A stretch of 64,000 nt of DNA from JAVJSD01 sp040219575 (GCA_040219575.1 JAVJSD010000046.1:56957-120956); one strand, 5' to 3'. Positions 24,787-33,691 are shown, counted from the stretch's first letter. Notes: generated by a model from the letters alone, not told the origin. Translations and numbers: made by a program.

Positions 24787-26556
24787 CTACTTCGACATCA
24801 GCGGGATCACGCCGTTCCAGTCGTCGGGAGCGGTGCGGTTGTGCTGTGCGATGAAGACGGTCAAGAAGTCCTTCACGCGATCGTCGGCCGGCACGCGATG
24901 CAACAGGCTGAAGGCCTGCGCCCAGTCGCGAGCCAGTAAGGCGTCGAGCGCCGACTCGTAAGCGGCGATGTGATCGTCGCTCAGTTGGGGATACACATCC
25001 GCCGGCGGCAACAACTCGCTTACCTCCAGCGCCGTCGAGAGGCCGTACGGCTGCACGACCGCCACCCGACGCACGCGGGGACCGTCTGGCGTGGCCCGCT
25101 GCCGCATGGCCTGGGCGGTGACCTCGTCGAGCAAGATCGGCGCGCGGAACTGCTTGGTCATGCCTTCCAGACGCGACGCCAGATTCACGACGGGGCCGAA
25201 GACGGTGACTTTCACCTGGTCGATGGTGCCGATCTTGCCGGCGACGGCGCGGCCCGTGGCGATGCCGATGCCCATGCGGAAGTCGGACAGCGGATTCTCC
25301 GACTCCTGGGCCGCCGCTTCGAACTCGCTGCGAATGCCCAGCGCGGCGCGGCAGGCGCGCTGGATCGAGTCTTCCTGCGCCAAGGGCCAACCCCAGAAGC
25401 CCATCGCCGCGTCGCCGTGAAAGTCGCCGACGACGCCGCCCTGCTCGAGGATGTGATGCGTCATCACGCCAAGCGCCTGGCTGACACGGTTGAGCAACTC
25501 CAGCAATTGCCCGCTGCCGGAGCTTTCCGATTTGCGCGAGAAACCGCGCAGGTCGCAGAACAGCACCGAAACATCGGCCTCCCGCGGCGAAAGCACGACG
25601 TCCGGGTCCTGGCCGGCCAGGGCCTCCAGCACGACCGGAGACAGGAACTGCCGCAAGCTGGAATTGCGGCGTTCGAGTTGCCGCTGCTCGCGAAGGTTGG
25701 CGAGCGTGTTGGCGGCCAGTTCGGTGAACTTCAGATCGTCGCGCAGGTCGTTGGGGTCGCTGCTGGTCACCGAATCGCGGAGGAAACTGCCGGACACGTA
25801 AATCGCCCAACCGCGGCAGGCGGCGCCGAGCACGGGCGTGGCGAAGGCCCAATCGGCGTCTTCGCTCATCGTGAAGGCGGCGGCGTTGGGCGAACCGGCG
25901 CCGGCCCACACATGAACGACGCTCTCGCCGGTGCCGACCGCGCGGCGAATCAGCCGCTCGCTGGGGCGAAAGTCCTTGCCGGAAACCAGGCGCCGGTCCC
26001 AGTGCAGCACAACGGTCTCTTCGGCGTCGACCGGCGCCATCACCAGCGCCACGGCGGTCGCCCGGGGAATGCCGGCCAGCAGCACATTGATCAGCCGCAC
26101 GAACAATTCCGTGTCATTCTCGGCGCCGAGCACCGCTTCCTGCAGGCTTTGCAGCGCGGGGATGCGTTGATCGGCGTTGCGGTATCGGATCTTGTTCAGG
26201 TACTGCGGACTGTACGACTGCTCGGTCATCGGCTGCGGCGCGTCCTGCGTCATGTTCACGCGTTCCGCCGTGAGCGTGAACGTCGTCGCGCCGATCACGA
26301 AGTGATCGCCCGGCGTGAGGTCGAAAACGTCCTTCTGCCGGCCCCCGACGAAAACCGGGTTGCGGGCTTCGGGAATCTTCTCGACGTGCAGATGGGCGCC
26401 GCGCCACTGCAGCTCGATGTGCTGGCGCGAGATGCGATCGTCCCAGGGCGTCGCGAACGCCCCGGCCGTGCGGCCGAGTACGTACTTTCTGCCCTCGACG
26501 ATCGAACGTCGCCATCGATGCTGCGGCTCGGCTCCTTGAGCGATCAGATCGGGCAT
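24787..26556 (-). CDS. FHA-GAF-class III nucleotidyl cyclase-like protein
   Basis: A 589-residue cytoplasmic signalling protein. An FHA domain (about 15-95) has VLGRTAGAF and RISRQHIELQWRG, a phosphothreonine-binding pattern. A GAF-like region (about 130-310) follows. The class III cyclase homology domain is at about 330-510: VSVLFCDLRGFSRKSE and HGDAAMGFWG keep the two metal-binding Asp, and VVNLASRLEG keeps the Asn/Arg pair. The substrate-selecting Lys is Asp (VVGDFHGD) and the substrate-selecting Asp is Pro (FGPVVN). A helical C-terminus follows. It starts 14 bases after the kinase stop, so they form an operon; FHA binding of the phosphorylated kinase is a natural inference. Confidence 0.9.
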   Translation of the reverse strand: MPDLIAQGAEPQHRWRRSIVEGRKYVLGRTAGAFATPWDDRISRQHIELQWRGAHLHVEKIPEARNPVFVGGRQKDVFDLTPGDHFVIGATTFTLTAERVNMTQDAPQPMTEQSYSPQYLNKIRYRNADQRIPALQSLQEAVLGAENDTELFVRLINVLLAGIPRATAVALVMAPVDAEETVVLHWDRRLVSGKDFRPSERLIRRAVGTGESVVHVWAGAGSPNAAAFTMSEDADWAFATPVLGAACRGWAIYVSGSFLRDSVTSSDPNDLRDDLKFTELAANTLANLREQRQLERRNSSLRQFLSPVVLEALAGQDPDVVLSPREADVSVLFCDLRGFSRKSESSGSGQLLELLNRVSQALGVMTHHILEQGGVVGDFHGDAAMGFWGWPLAQEDSIQRACRAALGIRSEFEAAAQESENPLSDFRMGIGIATGRAVAGKIGTIDQVKVTVFGPVVNLASRLEGMTKQFRAPILLDEVTAQAMRQRATPDGPRVRRVAVVQPYGLSTALEVSELLPPADVYPQLSDDHIAAYESALDALLARDWAQAFSLLHRVPADDRVKDFLTVFIAQHNRTAPDDWNGVIPLMSK

Positions 26557-26570
26557 GCGCAGCGTCCTGG

Positions 26571-28934
26571 TTACTCCGTGTCCGGCCGCGACCGGGCGTG
26601 GGAGGCCGTCAACGTCTCCATGTTGTGCAGCGGCGTCGAGGAGATGCTTTGCTGCCCGGTAATGGCGCGGGCCGAAGCGGGCGCGGGCCGACGCAGGCGG
26701 CGGGCGTAGATGTACCACATGACCAGCACCCCGCTCGACATCAACAGCAAGGCGCCGAATCCGCTGACGGCCAGCACGCGGCCGAGTTGATTGATCGGGT
26801 CGACCGCCTCGCCATGGCTTTCCTGCACCAGCACCACCAGCCCGGTGTTGAGTTGGCGGTTGGGCAACAGCACCAGCGACTTGGCCGCCACCCAGGGCTT
26901 GGCGTAGTCGACGCCCTCGTCGCACCGCCCGATGGGGTCGTAGTAGATGTCGAGCCGCTGCGACGCGCCGGCGTCGACGTCCTCGAGATCGACGCGGAAC
27001 TTCTCCTCCGCGCTGAACTTATCCAGCTTCCTATGTTGATCCAGCAACCGGTCGAAAAGGGGATGTTGCAGGATCACGCCGCGTGTATTGCCTTCGCGGC
27101 CGTCGACCAACACCGCGAATTGCTCCTTGGTGCCGCCGAACTGTTCGTTGCGGATGAAGTTGCCGACTTCCACGGTCAAGGCGACAACGCCCAGAAACTC
27201 CTGCTTCACGACGCGGCCCGACTCGTTCTTTTGCAAATCGTAGACGGGCGTCGAGATGGCGACCTTCCAGGTGCCCGTGCCCGTGCTCTTGAAGACTGCG
27301 GAAAGGTGCGTGCGGTCGATCGCCTGCGGCCGGTCGTCGGCGGTCGTTCCCATCGGATTGCCGTAGTAGGTCTTGCCGTCGCGCGACTCACGGGCATCCT
27401 CCTCCAAACCAGAGAAGTACGTCCGCCAGCGGTAGTTCTTGCCGCGGGTTTCCGCGCCCGGATCGCGGTACTTGGCGGCGATCTGCGTGCCGTAGGGATC
27501 GCACACGAACCAACTGGCCGCCTGCAGCTTGGCCGTCTCCGAGAGAAGTCCCACCATGCGGTCGATCGCGCCGGAATCGACCTCTCCCTGATCCGGAATG
27601 AGTTGCGACACGAATTGCTGCAGCAGCGTTTCCGACTGGAGCGCAAGGAAAGGCTGTTGCTCCTCCTGTTGCCACTCTTGGTATGCCGCACTCTTGACAT
27701 CTTGCGGCACCTCATTCGGGTCGATGAGATTCATGCGACGCTCGGTGAGCTGAGCGTCCTCCAGAGCGGCTTTCAACGCTCGTTGGAAACGCTCGTCCTG
27801 AGCGACCTTCTCCACGGCGTCGAAGTATTGATTGATCTCCGCCGCCACGCCCCGCGAGGCGAACTTGGCGGCGAACTCGTTGCTTTGCTGCGTCCGCTCC
27901 GTCACCGCCTCGACGGCCGTCTTCATCACCCGCGAGTACGCCACCCACCCGAACACCGCCATCACGATCAACAGCAGCATCGGGCCGATCAACCCCAACA
28001 CCAACAGCGGCCTGCGCGCGCGCGCTTCTTCCCGCGCCCGCATCGCCTCCAGCACGCTTTGCACGCTGGCGAAGCGATCCTTGGGACTGGCGGCCAGACA
28101 ACGGTCGACGATGTCGATCAGCGCCCGGTCGATGCCGGGGACTTTGCGATGCCCCTGCGGCGGCTTGGAACTGTTGATCGCCACGCGATACCGGGTAAGG
28201 CGCTCTTCCAGGCCGGCCGCCGTGTCGATCTCGCTGAGCGTATCTTCGTTGCGGTAGGGGGGTTCGCCGGTCAGCATGCAGTACAGCAGCGCCCCGAGTG
28301 CGTACACGTCCCACCGGGCGTCGGGCGCCGCCTCCAGGTCGGCCTGTTCGGGCGCCATGTAAAACAACGTGCCCAGAGCCGGAGACTGCTCGTGCGACAA
28401 CCGCGATTGCCCGAAGTCGGCCAGCCGAGGTTTATGGTCCTGATCCAGCAGGACGTTGGCCGGTTTGAGATCGCAGTGCAAAACGCCCTTGCCGTGCAAG
28501 TGCATCAGCCCCACCGAGACCTCGTGGAACAACTCGATGGCTTCCGGAAGCGGCCGCGGTCCCTCCTCGCGCAGCAAGTCCTCGAGCGAGCCATTCTCGA
28601 TGTAGTCCATCACGTAGTAGGGAGGGTCGGCGTCCCAACCGACATCGAGCAATTGCACGACGTAGCGATCGGCCGAGAGAAACACGAGCTTCTCGACTTC
28701 CCGCGACAGCAGCGACCAATCGACGCCGCCGCGGTGCGTGTAGAACTTGATCGCCACCTTGCGGCCCGTGTTCTGGTCGGTGCCGACCCACACCTCCCCG
28801 TAGGCGCCCGAACCCAAGAAACGCTGAATCTGGTAGCCGGGCACTTCCGCCGGCGGCGCGTTACGCTGCAAGCTGAGTTGCTGCGCCCGGCGGATTTCGT
28901 CGGTCGATTGATGTTGGGTGTAGTCTGCGGACAT
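26571..28934 (-). CDS. Ser/Thr kinase with extracytoplasmic Cache-like sensor
   Basis: A 787-residue transmembrane kinase. The Hanks domain covers about 30-300: GSGAYGEVWVG (P-loop 41-51), K63 in VAIKFY, E79 in SREVEKL, catalytic loop LHCDLKPANVLL (D155) and DFGQ (173-176). The loop is HCD, not HRD, so it is a non-RD kinase. A transmembrane helix at about 312-337 (LLVLGLIGPMLLLIVMAVFG) leads to a large extracytoplasmic region (about 340-720) with WFVCDPYGTQIAAKYRDPGA and WKVAISTPVYDLQ, typical of dCache/PDC-like sensors. A second helix (LAVSGFGALLLMSSGVLVMW) follows. The cyclase gene is next in the operon. Confidence 0.93.
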   Translation of the reverse strand: MSADYTQHQSTDEIRRAQQLSLQRNAPPAEVPGYQIQRFLGSGAYGEVWVGTDQNTGRKVAIKFYTHRGGVDWSLLSREVEKLVFLSADRYVVQLLDVGWDADPPYYVMDYIENGSLEDLLREEGPRPLPEAIELFHEVSVGLMHLHGKGVLHCDLKPANVLLDQDHKPRLADFGQSRLSHEQSPALGTLFYMAPEQADLEAAPDARWDVYALGALLYCMLTGEPPYRNEDTLSEIDTAAGLEERLTRYRVAINSSKPPQGHRKVPGIDRALIDIVDRCLAASPKDRFASVQSVLEAMRAREEARARRPLLVLGLIGPMLLLIVMAVFGWVAYSRVMKTAVEAVTERTQQSNEFAAKFASRGVAAEINQYFDAVEKVAQDERFQRALKAALEDAQLTERRMNLIDPNEVPQDVKSAAYQEWQQEEQQPFLALQSETLLQQFVSQLIPDQGEVDSGAIDRMVGLLSETAKLQAASWFVCDPYGTQIAAKYRDPGAETRGKNYRWRTYFSGLEEDARESRDGKTYYGNPMGTTADDRPQAIDRTHLSAVFKSTGTGTWKVAISTPVYDLQKNESGRVVKQEFLGVVALTVEVGNFIRNEQFGGTKEQFAVLVDGREGNTRGVILQHPLFDRLLDQHRKLDKFSAEEKFRVDLEDVDAGASQRLDIYYDPIGRCDEGVDYAKPWVAAKSLVLLPNRQLNTGLVVLVQESHGEAVDPINQLGRVLAVSGFGALLLMSSGVLVMWYIYARRLRRPAPASARAITGQQSISSTPLHNMETLTASHARSRPDTE

Positions 28935-28997
28935 GGGCGGCGTGACGCCGATGGCGGGCGATTGGGGGCGGGCGCCGCGTGGTTCGGCGAGCAGCGG

Positions 28998-29028
28998 TTG
29001 CTTTCCGCATTCCCCTTAGGGGTATAGT
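28998..29028 (+). promoter_or_regulatory. Candidate promoter of the amidohydrolase gene
   Basis: TTGCTT (28998-29003), 19-base spacer, TATAGT (29023-29028), 50 bases ahead of the ATG at 29078. This is a fair housekeeping-type match in otherwise GC-rich DNA. Confidence 0.45.
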
Positions 29029-29077
29029 ATCAAATGTGGGGGCCGAGGAAACGTGCGTAATCGTCGGAGATCGTGAA

Positions 29078-30343
29078 ATGCGATGGCTTTACGGAATAAC
29101 CGTCGTCTGCTGCGCGGCTTGCGCCGCGGGACCGCCGTCGTTGCGCGCACAGGCCGAAACGCCCGGCGAGGGACACTCTGCAGAATCCGCCGCACCGCTC
29201 GAAAGTCCGCTCGACGAACCGCTCGACGGTCGCGACGGCCGACAATTGCTCTTGGACCGTTTCCGTCCCGAGCCGATGTTGAAAACGCCGCAACATCGGC
29301 TCGATCATGCGAAGTTCCCGGTCATCGACGTCCATACGCATTTTCGCTATCGCCTGCGGCACTCGCCGGAGATGCTCGACGCCTTCGTGTCGTTGATGGA
29401 CCGCCACAATATCGCCCTGTGCGTCAGCCTGGACGGTAAACTGGGCGACGAACTGGAGGAGCACAAGCAGTACTTATGGGACAAGTATCCCGACCGGTTT
29501 TTGATCTTCGCCAATCTCGACTGGCGAGGCGGGGGCGATGAGGACGACCCGGCGACCTGGGCCTGCAATCGCCCCGACTTCGCCCGGCGGATGGTCGAGG
29601 CGCTCACCGACGCCAAGCGGCGCGGCGTGAGCGGACTGAAGATCTTCAAACAGTTTGGGCTCGGATACCGCAACGCCGACGGCTCGCTGATCGAAATCGA
29701 CGACCGGCGTTTCGACCCGATCTGGGAGGCCTGCGGCAAGCTCGGTCTGCCGATTCTGATCCATACGGCCGATCCCGCCGCCTTCTTTCTGCCGATCGAC
29801 GAAAAGAACGAACGCTGGGAGGAGTTGCACCGGCATCCCGAGTGGAGCTTCTACGGCGACGCCTATCCCAGCCGCGAGCAGTTGCTCGCCGCTCGCAATC
29901 GGGTGATCGCACGGCATCCCAAGACGACGTTCATCGGGGCGCACGTGGCGAACAATCCGGAGGACTTGCAGGTCGTCCGTGAATGGTTGGAGAAACATCC
30001 CAATCTGGTGATTGGCTTCGCGTCGCGGATCGCCGAGTTGGGCCGGCAGCCGTACTCCGCGCGGAAGCTGTTTCTCGACTTTCCCGATCGCATCCTGTTC
30101 AGCACCGACGGCCCCTGGCCGGAACTGCGGATCTCGTACTACTGGCGGTTCCTGGAAACGTTCGACGAGAATTTTCCGTATTCCGAGAAGGAACCGCCGC
30201 CGCAGGGCATGTGGCGGATCCACGGCCTCGGCCTGCCCGACGACGTGCTGCGGAAGGTCTACCACGAGAACGCGCTCCGCGTGATCCCCGGGGCCAGAGA
30301 GAAGTACGAGCGCGAGGTCGAAAGGATGAAGGATGAAGGATAA
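29078..30343 (+). CDS. Exported amidohydrolase-2 family metal-dependent hydrolase
   Basis: A 421-residue TIM-barrel hydrolase. MRWLYGITVVCCAACAAGPP is a signal peptide. The metal motif is FPVIDVHTHFRY; other strand-end residues are LPILIHTADPAAFF, TTFIGAHVANNPEDL and ILFSTDGPWPE. This pattern is the amidohydrolase_2/decarboxylase-like group. GGAG (29066-29069) precedes the ATG. The substrate cannot be told. The C-terminus REVERMKDEG is encoded by an AAGGATGAAGGATGAAGGAT repeat that also occurs, inverted, at the end of the convergent gene, so the last residues are probably repeat-derived. Confidence 0.88.
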   Translation: MRWLYGITVVCCAACAAGPPSLRAQAETPGEGHSAESAAPLESPLDEPLDGRDGRQLLLDRFRPEPMLKTPQHRLDHAKFPVIDVHTHFRYRLRHSPEMLDAFVSLMDRHNIALCVSLDGKLGDELEEHKQYLWDKYPDRFLIFANLDWRGGGDEDDPATWACNRPDFARRMVEALTDAKRRGVSGLKIFKQFGLGYRNADGSLIEIDDRRFDPIWEACGKLGLPILIHTADPAAFFLPIDEKNERWEELHRHPEWSFYGDAYPSREQLLAARNRVIARHPKTTFIGAHVANNPEDLQVVREWLEKHPNLVIGFASRIAELGRQPYSARKLFLDFPDRILFSTDGPWPELRISYYWRFLETFDENFPYSEKEPPPQGMWRIHGLGLPDDVLRKVYHENALRVIPGAREKYEREVERMKDEG

Positions 30344-30402
30344 GGCCGTTGGCGACCGCCTGTTCTGTTTTCATCCTTCCGCCTTTATCCTTCCTCCTTC
30401 CT
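30324..30402. repeat. Inverted GGATGAAGGAT-type repeat at a convergent gene junction
   Basis: AAAGGATGAAGGATGAAGGA on the left and TTCATCCTTCCGCCTTTATC on the right form an imperfect inverted repeat around about 30 bases. Each side encodes the last codons of the gene that runs into it. Confidence 0.7.
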
Positions 30403-31077
30403 CTCATACGTTCCCATCAGCGCGCCCTGATCGAGGATGTGGCCTTCCATGGCGGTGAGCAGCGAGGCTTTGTCGGCCTCGCCCGCCGGCAGATCGAGCA
30501 TCGTATCCAGCGCGTAGACCGTGAAATAATAGCGATGCGGCCCCGATCCCGGCGGGGGACTGGGGCCCAGGTAGCCGACGTTGTCCTTCGACCAGGAGTT
30601 CGCGCCTTGGCGGACGCCTTCGATCGCTTCGACTTCCGCTTGGCGAGCGACCCCTTCGGGCAGCGGCGAGATGTTGGTCGGCAGGTTGTAGATCACCCAG
30701 TGCACCCACGGACCTTCGGGACGAGGATTCTTGCGGCTCGGCGCGTCGGGGTCGTCGCAGATGATCGCCAGCGACTTGGTGCCCGGAGGGATGTGTTCGA
30801 AATCGAGCGACGGCGAAACGTCCTCGCCGTCGGCGGTGTATTTGGCGGGAATCTCCGCGCCCTGCACGAACGCGCTGCTGGTGACGACGATATTGCCCTT
30901 CATCGCTTGCTCCTCCTTGGTTGCCGCTCCGTCGTCGCCCTGGTCGGCAGGGGGTTCGCCGGTTGGGTCGCCCTGGTTCGGTTCGCTCGGCGAAGGCGAA
31001 CCCTCGCAACCGGCGAGCAACACGATGAGGCAAACCAACCACAGCGCAATCGCGGAACGAAAGATTGAAATTCGCAT
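30385..31077 (-). CDS. YbhB/YbcL-type PEBP-like lipoprotein
   Basis: A 230-residue protein. MRISIFRSAIALWLVCLIVL ends in a lipobox LLAGC, so it is a lipoprotein. An acidic Pro/Gly-rich linker (SPSPSEPNQGDPTGEPPADQ) follows. The Raf-kinase-inhibitor-like/PEBP domain then starts with IVVTSSAFVQGAEIPAKYTA and has DVSPSLDFEHIPPGTKSLAI, DDPDAPSRKNPRPEGPWVHWV (ligand pocket), GPSPPPGSGPHRYYFTVYAL and ends GALMGTYER. KEEG at the very end comes from the junction repeat. Bacterial PEBP-like proteins have no firm function. The lipoprotein form implies membrane attachment in the periplasm. Confidence 0.92.
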   Translation of the reverse strand: MRISIFRSAIALWLVCLIVLLAGCEGSPSPSEPNQGDPTGEPPADQGDDGAATKEEQAMKGNIVVTSSAFVQGAEIPAKYTADGEDVSPSLDFEHIPPGTKSLAIICDDPDAPSRKNPRPEGPWVHWVIYNLPTNISPLPEGVARQAEVEAIEGVRQGANSWSKDNVGYLGPSPPPGSGPHRYYFTVYALDTMLDLPAGEADKASLLTAMEGHILDQGALMGTYERKEEG

Positions 31078-31214
31078 GGTCGCCACGGAGAGGGATCGAA
31101 GCGGAAACGGCCGCGCTACGCACACGCTTCCCCTCATGGTAGCGACCGGCGACGAAGTGTGAAACCAACCGAACAGTTCCACCAACGTGGTTCGCGCCGT
31201 CAATCGCCGCATTT

Positions 31215-31745
31215 TTACTTGACCGCCCGCAAGTACTGCCGACAGCGGTCGAAGAAGGCGTGAAAGTCGGCTCGCTGGTAGTCGGGATAGGTCCACTCCC
31301 GCTTGCGCCAAGCCTTGTGATGATAGTGCAGCGTGACTTCGGCGTAGACGCCGCGGTCGAGGTAGAGCCGGTGATCGCGGTCCTTGGTGGTGGCCAGCAC
31401 GAGTTTGGCTTCCGAAATATATCCCGGATCAAGATTGAGCGGACGCGGTTCCGGCCAACGGCCCAGCGCGCGGCACTCCTCTTCCAACTGGTTCGTGTGG
31501 AGCTTGATGTCGACCAAATCGAGCGGTTCGATGCGGCGCTCGAAGGCGAAGAATGTCTTCAGCAGGTCGTCGCCCATCGACGCGTGGTAGAACGATGTCT
31601 CGGTGAACTCGAAACGTTCGCTCTCCAAAGCGATCGGGCCATATCGCTCTTCCAACCGGGCGCGTCCCCAGTCAATCGCCTCGTGATGGCGGCTGAACAC
31701 CGCCGTGATCAGCAGCACCGGGTAATGCGGGCGAATACCACCCAT
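31215..31745 (-). CDS. DUF4416 family protein
   Basis: A 176-residue cytoplasmic protein. GGAGG six bases ahead selects the ATG at 31745. The DUF4416 signature is visible: FTETSFYHASMGDDLLKTFF, EPLDLVDIKLHTNQLEEECR, PLNLDPGYISEAKLVLATTK, DHRLYLDRGVYAEVTLHYHH and EWTYPDYQRADFHAFFDRCR. Its length matches the family. The function is unknown. It is separated from the PEBP-like gene by about 140 bases on the same strand. Confidence 0.93.
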   Translation of the reverse strand: MGGIRPHYPVLLITAVFSRHHEAIDWGRARLEERYGPIALESERFEFTETSFYHASMGDDLLKTFFAFERRIEPLDLVDIKLHTNQLEEECRALGRWPEPRPLNLDPGYISEAKLVLATTKDRDHRLYLDRGVYAEVTLHYHHKAWRKREWTYPDYQRADFHAFFDRCRQYLRAVK

Positions 31746-31892
31746 CAGGGGCCTCCGTACGGCGGCACAACCGAAGGGCGTTCCGGCAGCGCCGCGAAAC
31801 ATGGTTGCCGTTCAAGCCGCTCCCATGCCGGAACAGCGCTCCGCTCGTTCCGGCCGACACCGCCATGCCCGCCTGGAAGGCCGCCCTACGGG

Positions 31893-32681
31893 TTACTTCT
31901 CGGCGGGAAGGTCGAGTCGTGTGAGGCGGATGTTGCGCAGGGCGGATCCGGTGCGCCAGGCGGCGACGCCCAACGGCCGAACCGGCTCCTGCTCCCACCA
32001 GATGGCGAACTTGCGGTCGGTGCGTTTGACGTCGAAGACCTGCTCCTTGTCGATCCAGCCCTGTATCGCCGCGTCGGTGACGCGAAGACGAATCTTGTAC
32101 CACTGGTCTTTCTTGAATTCGGTGTAGCCGGTGGTTTCGTTCTCCTCGGCCGACAGCCCGTCGATGTTCGACAGCCCGGTCACGCCGCCGCCCCAACCGC
32201 CCACGATGAACGTGCAGTATTCGTCGTCGACGGGAAACGTCAGGCCGCAGAAGAAATCGGAGCCGGTCGTGCGCTTGGCCTCGAGCGAGATCTCGTAGTT
32301 GTCGCGCGGCAGTTTGCCGGTGTACGAGACGCCGGTGGCCGTGCGGCCCTCGTTCAAATGCAACACGCCATCCTTCACCTCGACCTTGCCGTGCTTCTCG
32401 AAGTCGACTTTCTCGACCACGCGCCAGCCCTTGAGGTCCTTGCCGTTGAACAGATTCACGACGCGCGGCGGCGACGCTTCGCTCTCGGCTTGCGGCTTCG
32501 CCTCCGGCGGAGCCGCCTGCGAATGGAGACAGAGGGCCGACACAAGCAACAGCGCAGCGGAAGTCGTGAGACTTCCGACAGCGCTGCGAGAATCGGAACG
32601 CTCACGAATTCCGCTGCCGATTCGCTGATGAAAACCGGAAGTCTCACGACTTCCGCTACCAAAGAGCGTACGCGTCTTCAT
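31893..32681 (-). CDS. DUF1080 domain protein with REP-derived N-terminal insertion
   Basis: A 262-residue exported protein with a DUF1080 (3-keto-disaccharide hydrolase/concanavalin-like) domain from NLFNGKDLKGWRVVEKVDFE to LRNIRLTRLDL. Core pieces are KDGVLHLNEGRTATGVSYTG, NYEISLEAKRTTGSDFFCGL and WYKIRLRVTDAAIQGWIDKE. The first codons MKTRT and the hydrophobic core ALLLVSALCLHSQA are split by about 36 Ser/Gly/Arg-rich residues encoded by REP repeats (32554-32659). The ATG at 32681 lies 14 bases after the stop of the upstream epimerase gene, so they form an operon. It may be a glycan-binding or hydrolytic periplasmic protein. Confidence 0.9.
   Translation of the reverse strand: MKTRTLFGSGSRETSGFHQRIGSGIRERSDSRSAVGSLTTSAALLLVSALCLHSQAAPPEAKPQAESEASPPRVVNLFNGKDLKGWRVVEKVDFEKHGKVEVKDGVLHLNEGRTATGVSYTGKLPRDNYEISLEAKRTTGSDFFCGLTFPVDDEYCTFIVGGWGGGVTGLSNIDGLSAEENETTGYTEFKKDQWYKIRLRVTDAAIQGWIDKEQVFDVKRTDRKFAIWWEQEPVRPLGVAAWRTGSALRNIRLTRLDLPAEK
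32554..32659. repeat. REP cluster, copy C, inside the DUF1080 coding sequence
   Basis: Three related hairpins: GGAAGTC-GTGA-GACTTCC (32559-32576), a decayed GGAACGC-TCAC-GAATTCC (32595-32612) and GGAAGTC-TCAC-GACTTCC (32637-32654) followed by GCTAC. Their length keeps the frame open. Confidence 0.88.
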
Positions 32682-32695
32682 GATGGTCGCCTCTT

Positions 32696-33691
32696 TCAGC
32701 CGGGATACCAGATCTTGCGAGAATCGTCCGCGGCGCGGCGATAGTCCCACGCTTCGTCGATCAGCCGCTTCATATCATACCGCGGCCGCCAGTCGAGCAG
32801 GAACTTGGCCTTGGAGTTGTCGAGCCACGTCGAACAGTACTGCGTGGGCACTTCGACCGAGGGGAGGCCGCGCGTCTGGTGCAGGTATTCCGCCACACGC
32901 CCGTAGTGGATCGGTTCGTCCATGCAGATGTTCATCGTCTCCTGCCTCGCCCGCGGGTGGTCGAGGGCCAGCAGGATCGCGTCCACCAGGTCGCCGACGT
33001 GCACAAAATTCCGCTGAACCGGCTGGCCGTCGTCATCGAGCATGATCGGCGTGGTTTGCGATGCGGCGTACTGGTCGGCCAACGCCTCGCCCACCAACTC
33101 CCGCCAGCGGGGCCCGCCGAACACGTCGTCGCCGAACGATAGCGTGTACCTGAAGTCGTCCTTCTCCATGATCCACGGCGCGCGGAGGCAGCAGCCGTTG
33201 AGGTCGTACTGCTGGTAGTACTGCTCGAGCATCACCTCCTCGAGCACCTTCGACAGCGCGTAGCAGCCCGGGTAGGCGCTGTGCCGCTGGACCTCGGTGA
33301 CGGGAATCGGATGCGGATAGAAAAAATGCCCCAGCGCCGCGTCGCCGCCGATGAGCACGAATTGCTCGAATGTCGCGCTTTGCCGGCACTCCTCCAGCAG
33401 CCAGAACATGCCCTTCACGGTGACGTCCATCACGTCGTCGGGCGTCTCCTTGCAGGTGGCCAGGTGCACCACGTGCGTGACGTCTTCCACGGCGGCGCGG
33501 ACGGCCAGGCGATCGGCGATCGAACCACGGACGACCTGCAGGCGGTCGGCCTCGTCGAGCAATCGATGGTGGCACAGCCCGCGGACTCTCCAAGCCTCGA
33601 ATCGCTCGTCGTGCAGCAGCCGTGCAATGAGATTCGAGCCCACCTTCCCGGTGGCGCCGGTTACCAGCAGCAGGGGTTGTATCGGGTTCAT
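32696..33691 (-). CDS. NAD-dependent epimerase/dehydratase (extended SDR)
   Basis: A 331-residue Rossmann-fold enzyme. LLLVTGATGKVGSNLIARLL contains the G-x-x-G-x-x-G dinucleotide motif. The catalytic pair is Y-x-x-x-K in PGCYALSKVLEEVML. THVVHLATCKETPDDV, FVLIGGDAALGHFF, RAPWIMEKDD and FVHVGDLVDAILLAL are typical. The frame is open to 33916, but GATG-type Rossmann proteins start near MNPIQPLLLVTG, so 33691 was used. It probably acts on a nucleotide sugar or sugar-like substrate. The DUF1080 gene follows within 14 bases. Confidence 0.92.
   Translation of the reverse strand: MNPIQPLLLVTGATGKVGSNLIARLLHDERFEAWRVRGLCHHRLLDEADRLQVVRGSIADRLAVRAAVEDVTHVVHLATCKETPDDVMDVTVKGMFWLLEECRQSATFEQFVLIGGDAALGHFFYPHPIPVTEVQRHSAYPGCYALSKVLEEVMLEQYYQQYDLNGCCLRAPWIMEKDDFRYTLSFGDDVFGGPRWRELVGEALADQYAASQTTPIMLDDDGQPVQRNFVHVGDLVDAILLALDHPRARQETMNICMDEPIHYGRVAEYLHQTRGLPSVEVPTQYCSTWLDNSKAKFLLDWRPRYDMKRLIDEAWDYRRAADDSRKIWYPG

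Noticed and set aside
24787..28934. Kinase/cyclase pair as an anti-phage cyclic-nucleotide system (CBASS or Pycsar)
   Set aside because: No effector gene such as a TM, nuclease or phospholipase adjoins; FHA, GAF and Cache domains point to ordinary signalling.
26598..29027. 809-codon plus-strand frame opposite the kinase
   Set aside because: Shadow of the kinase gene; kinase motifs on the minus strand are complete.
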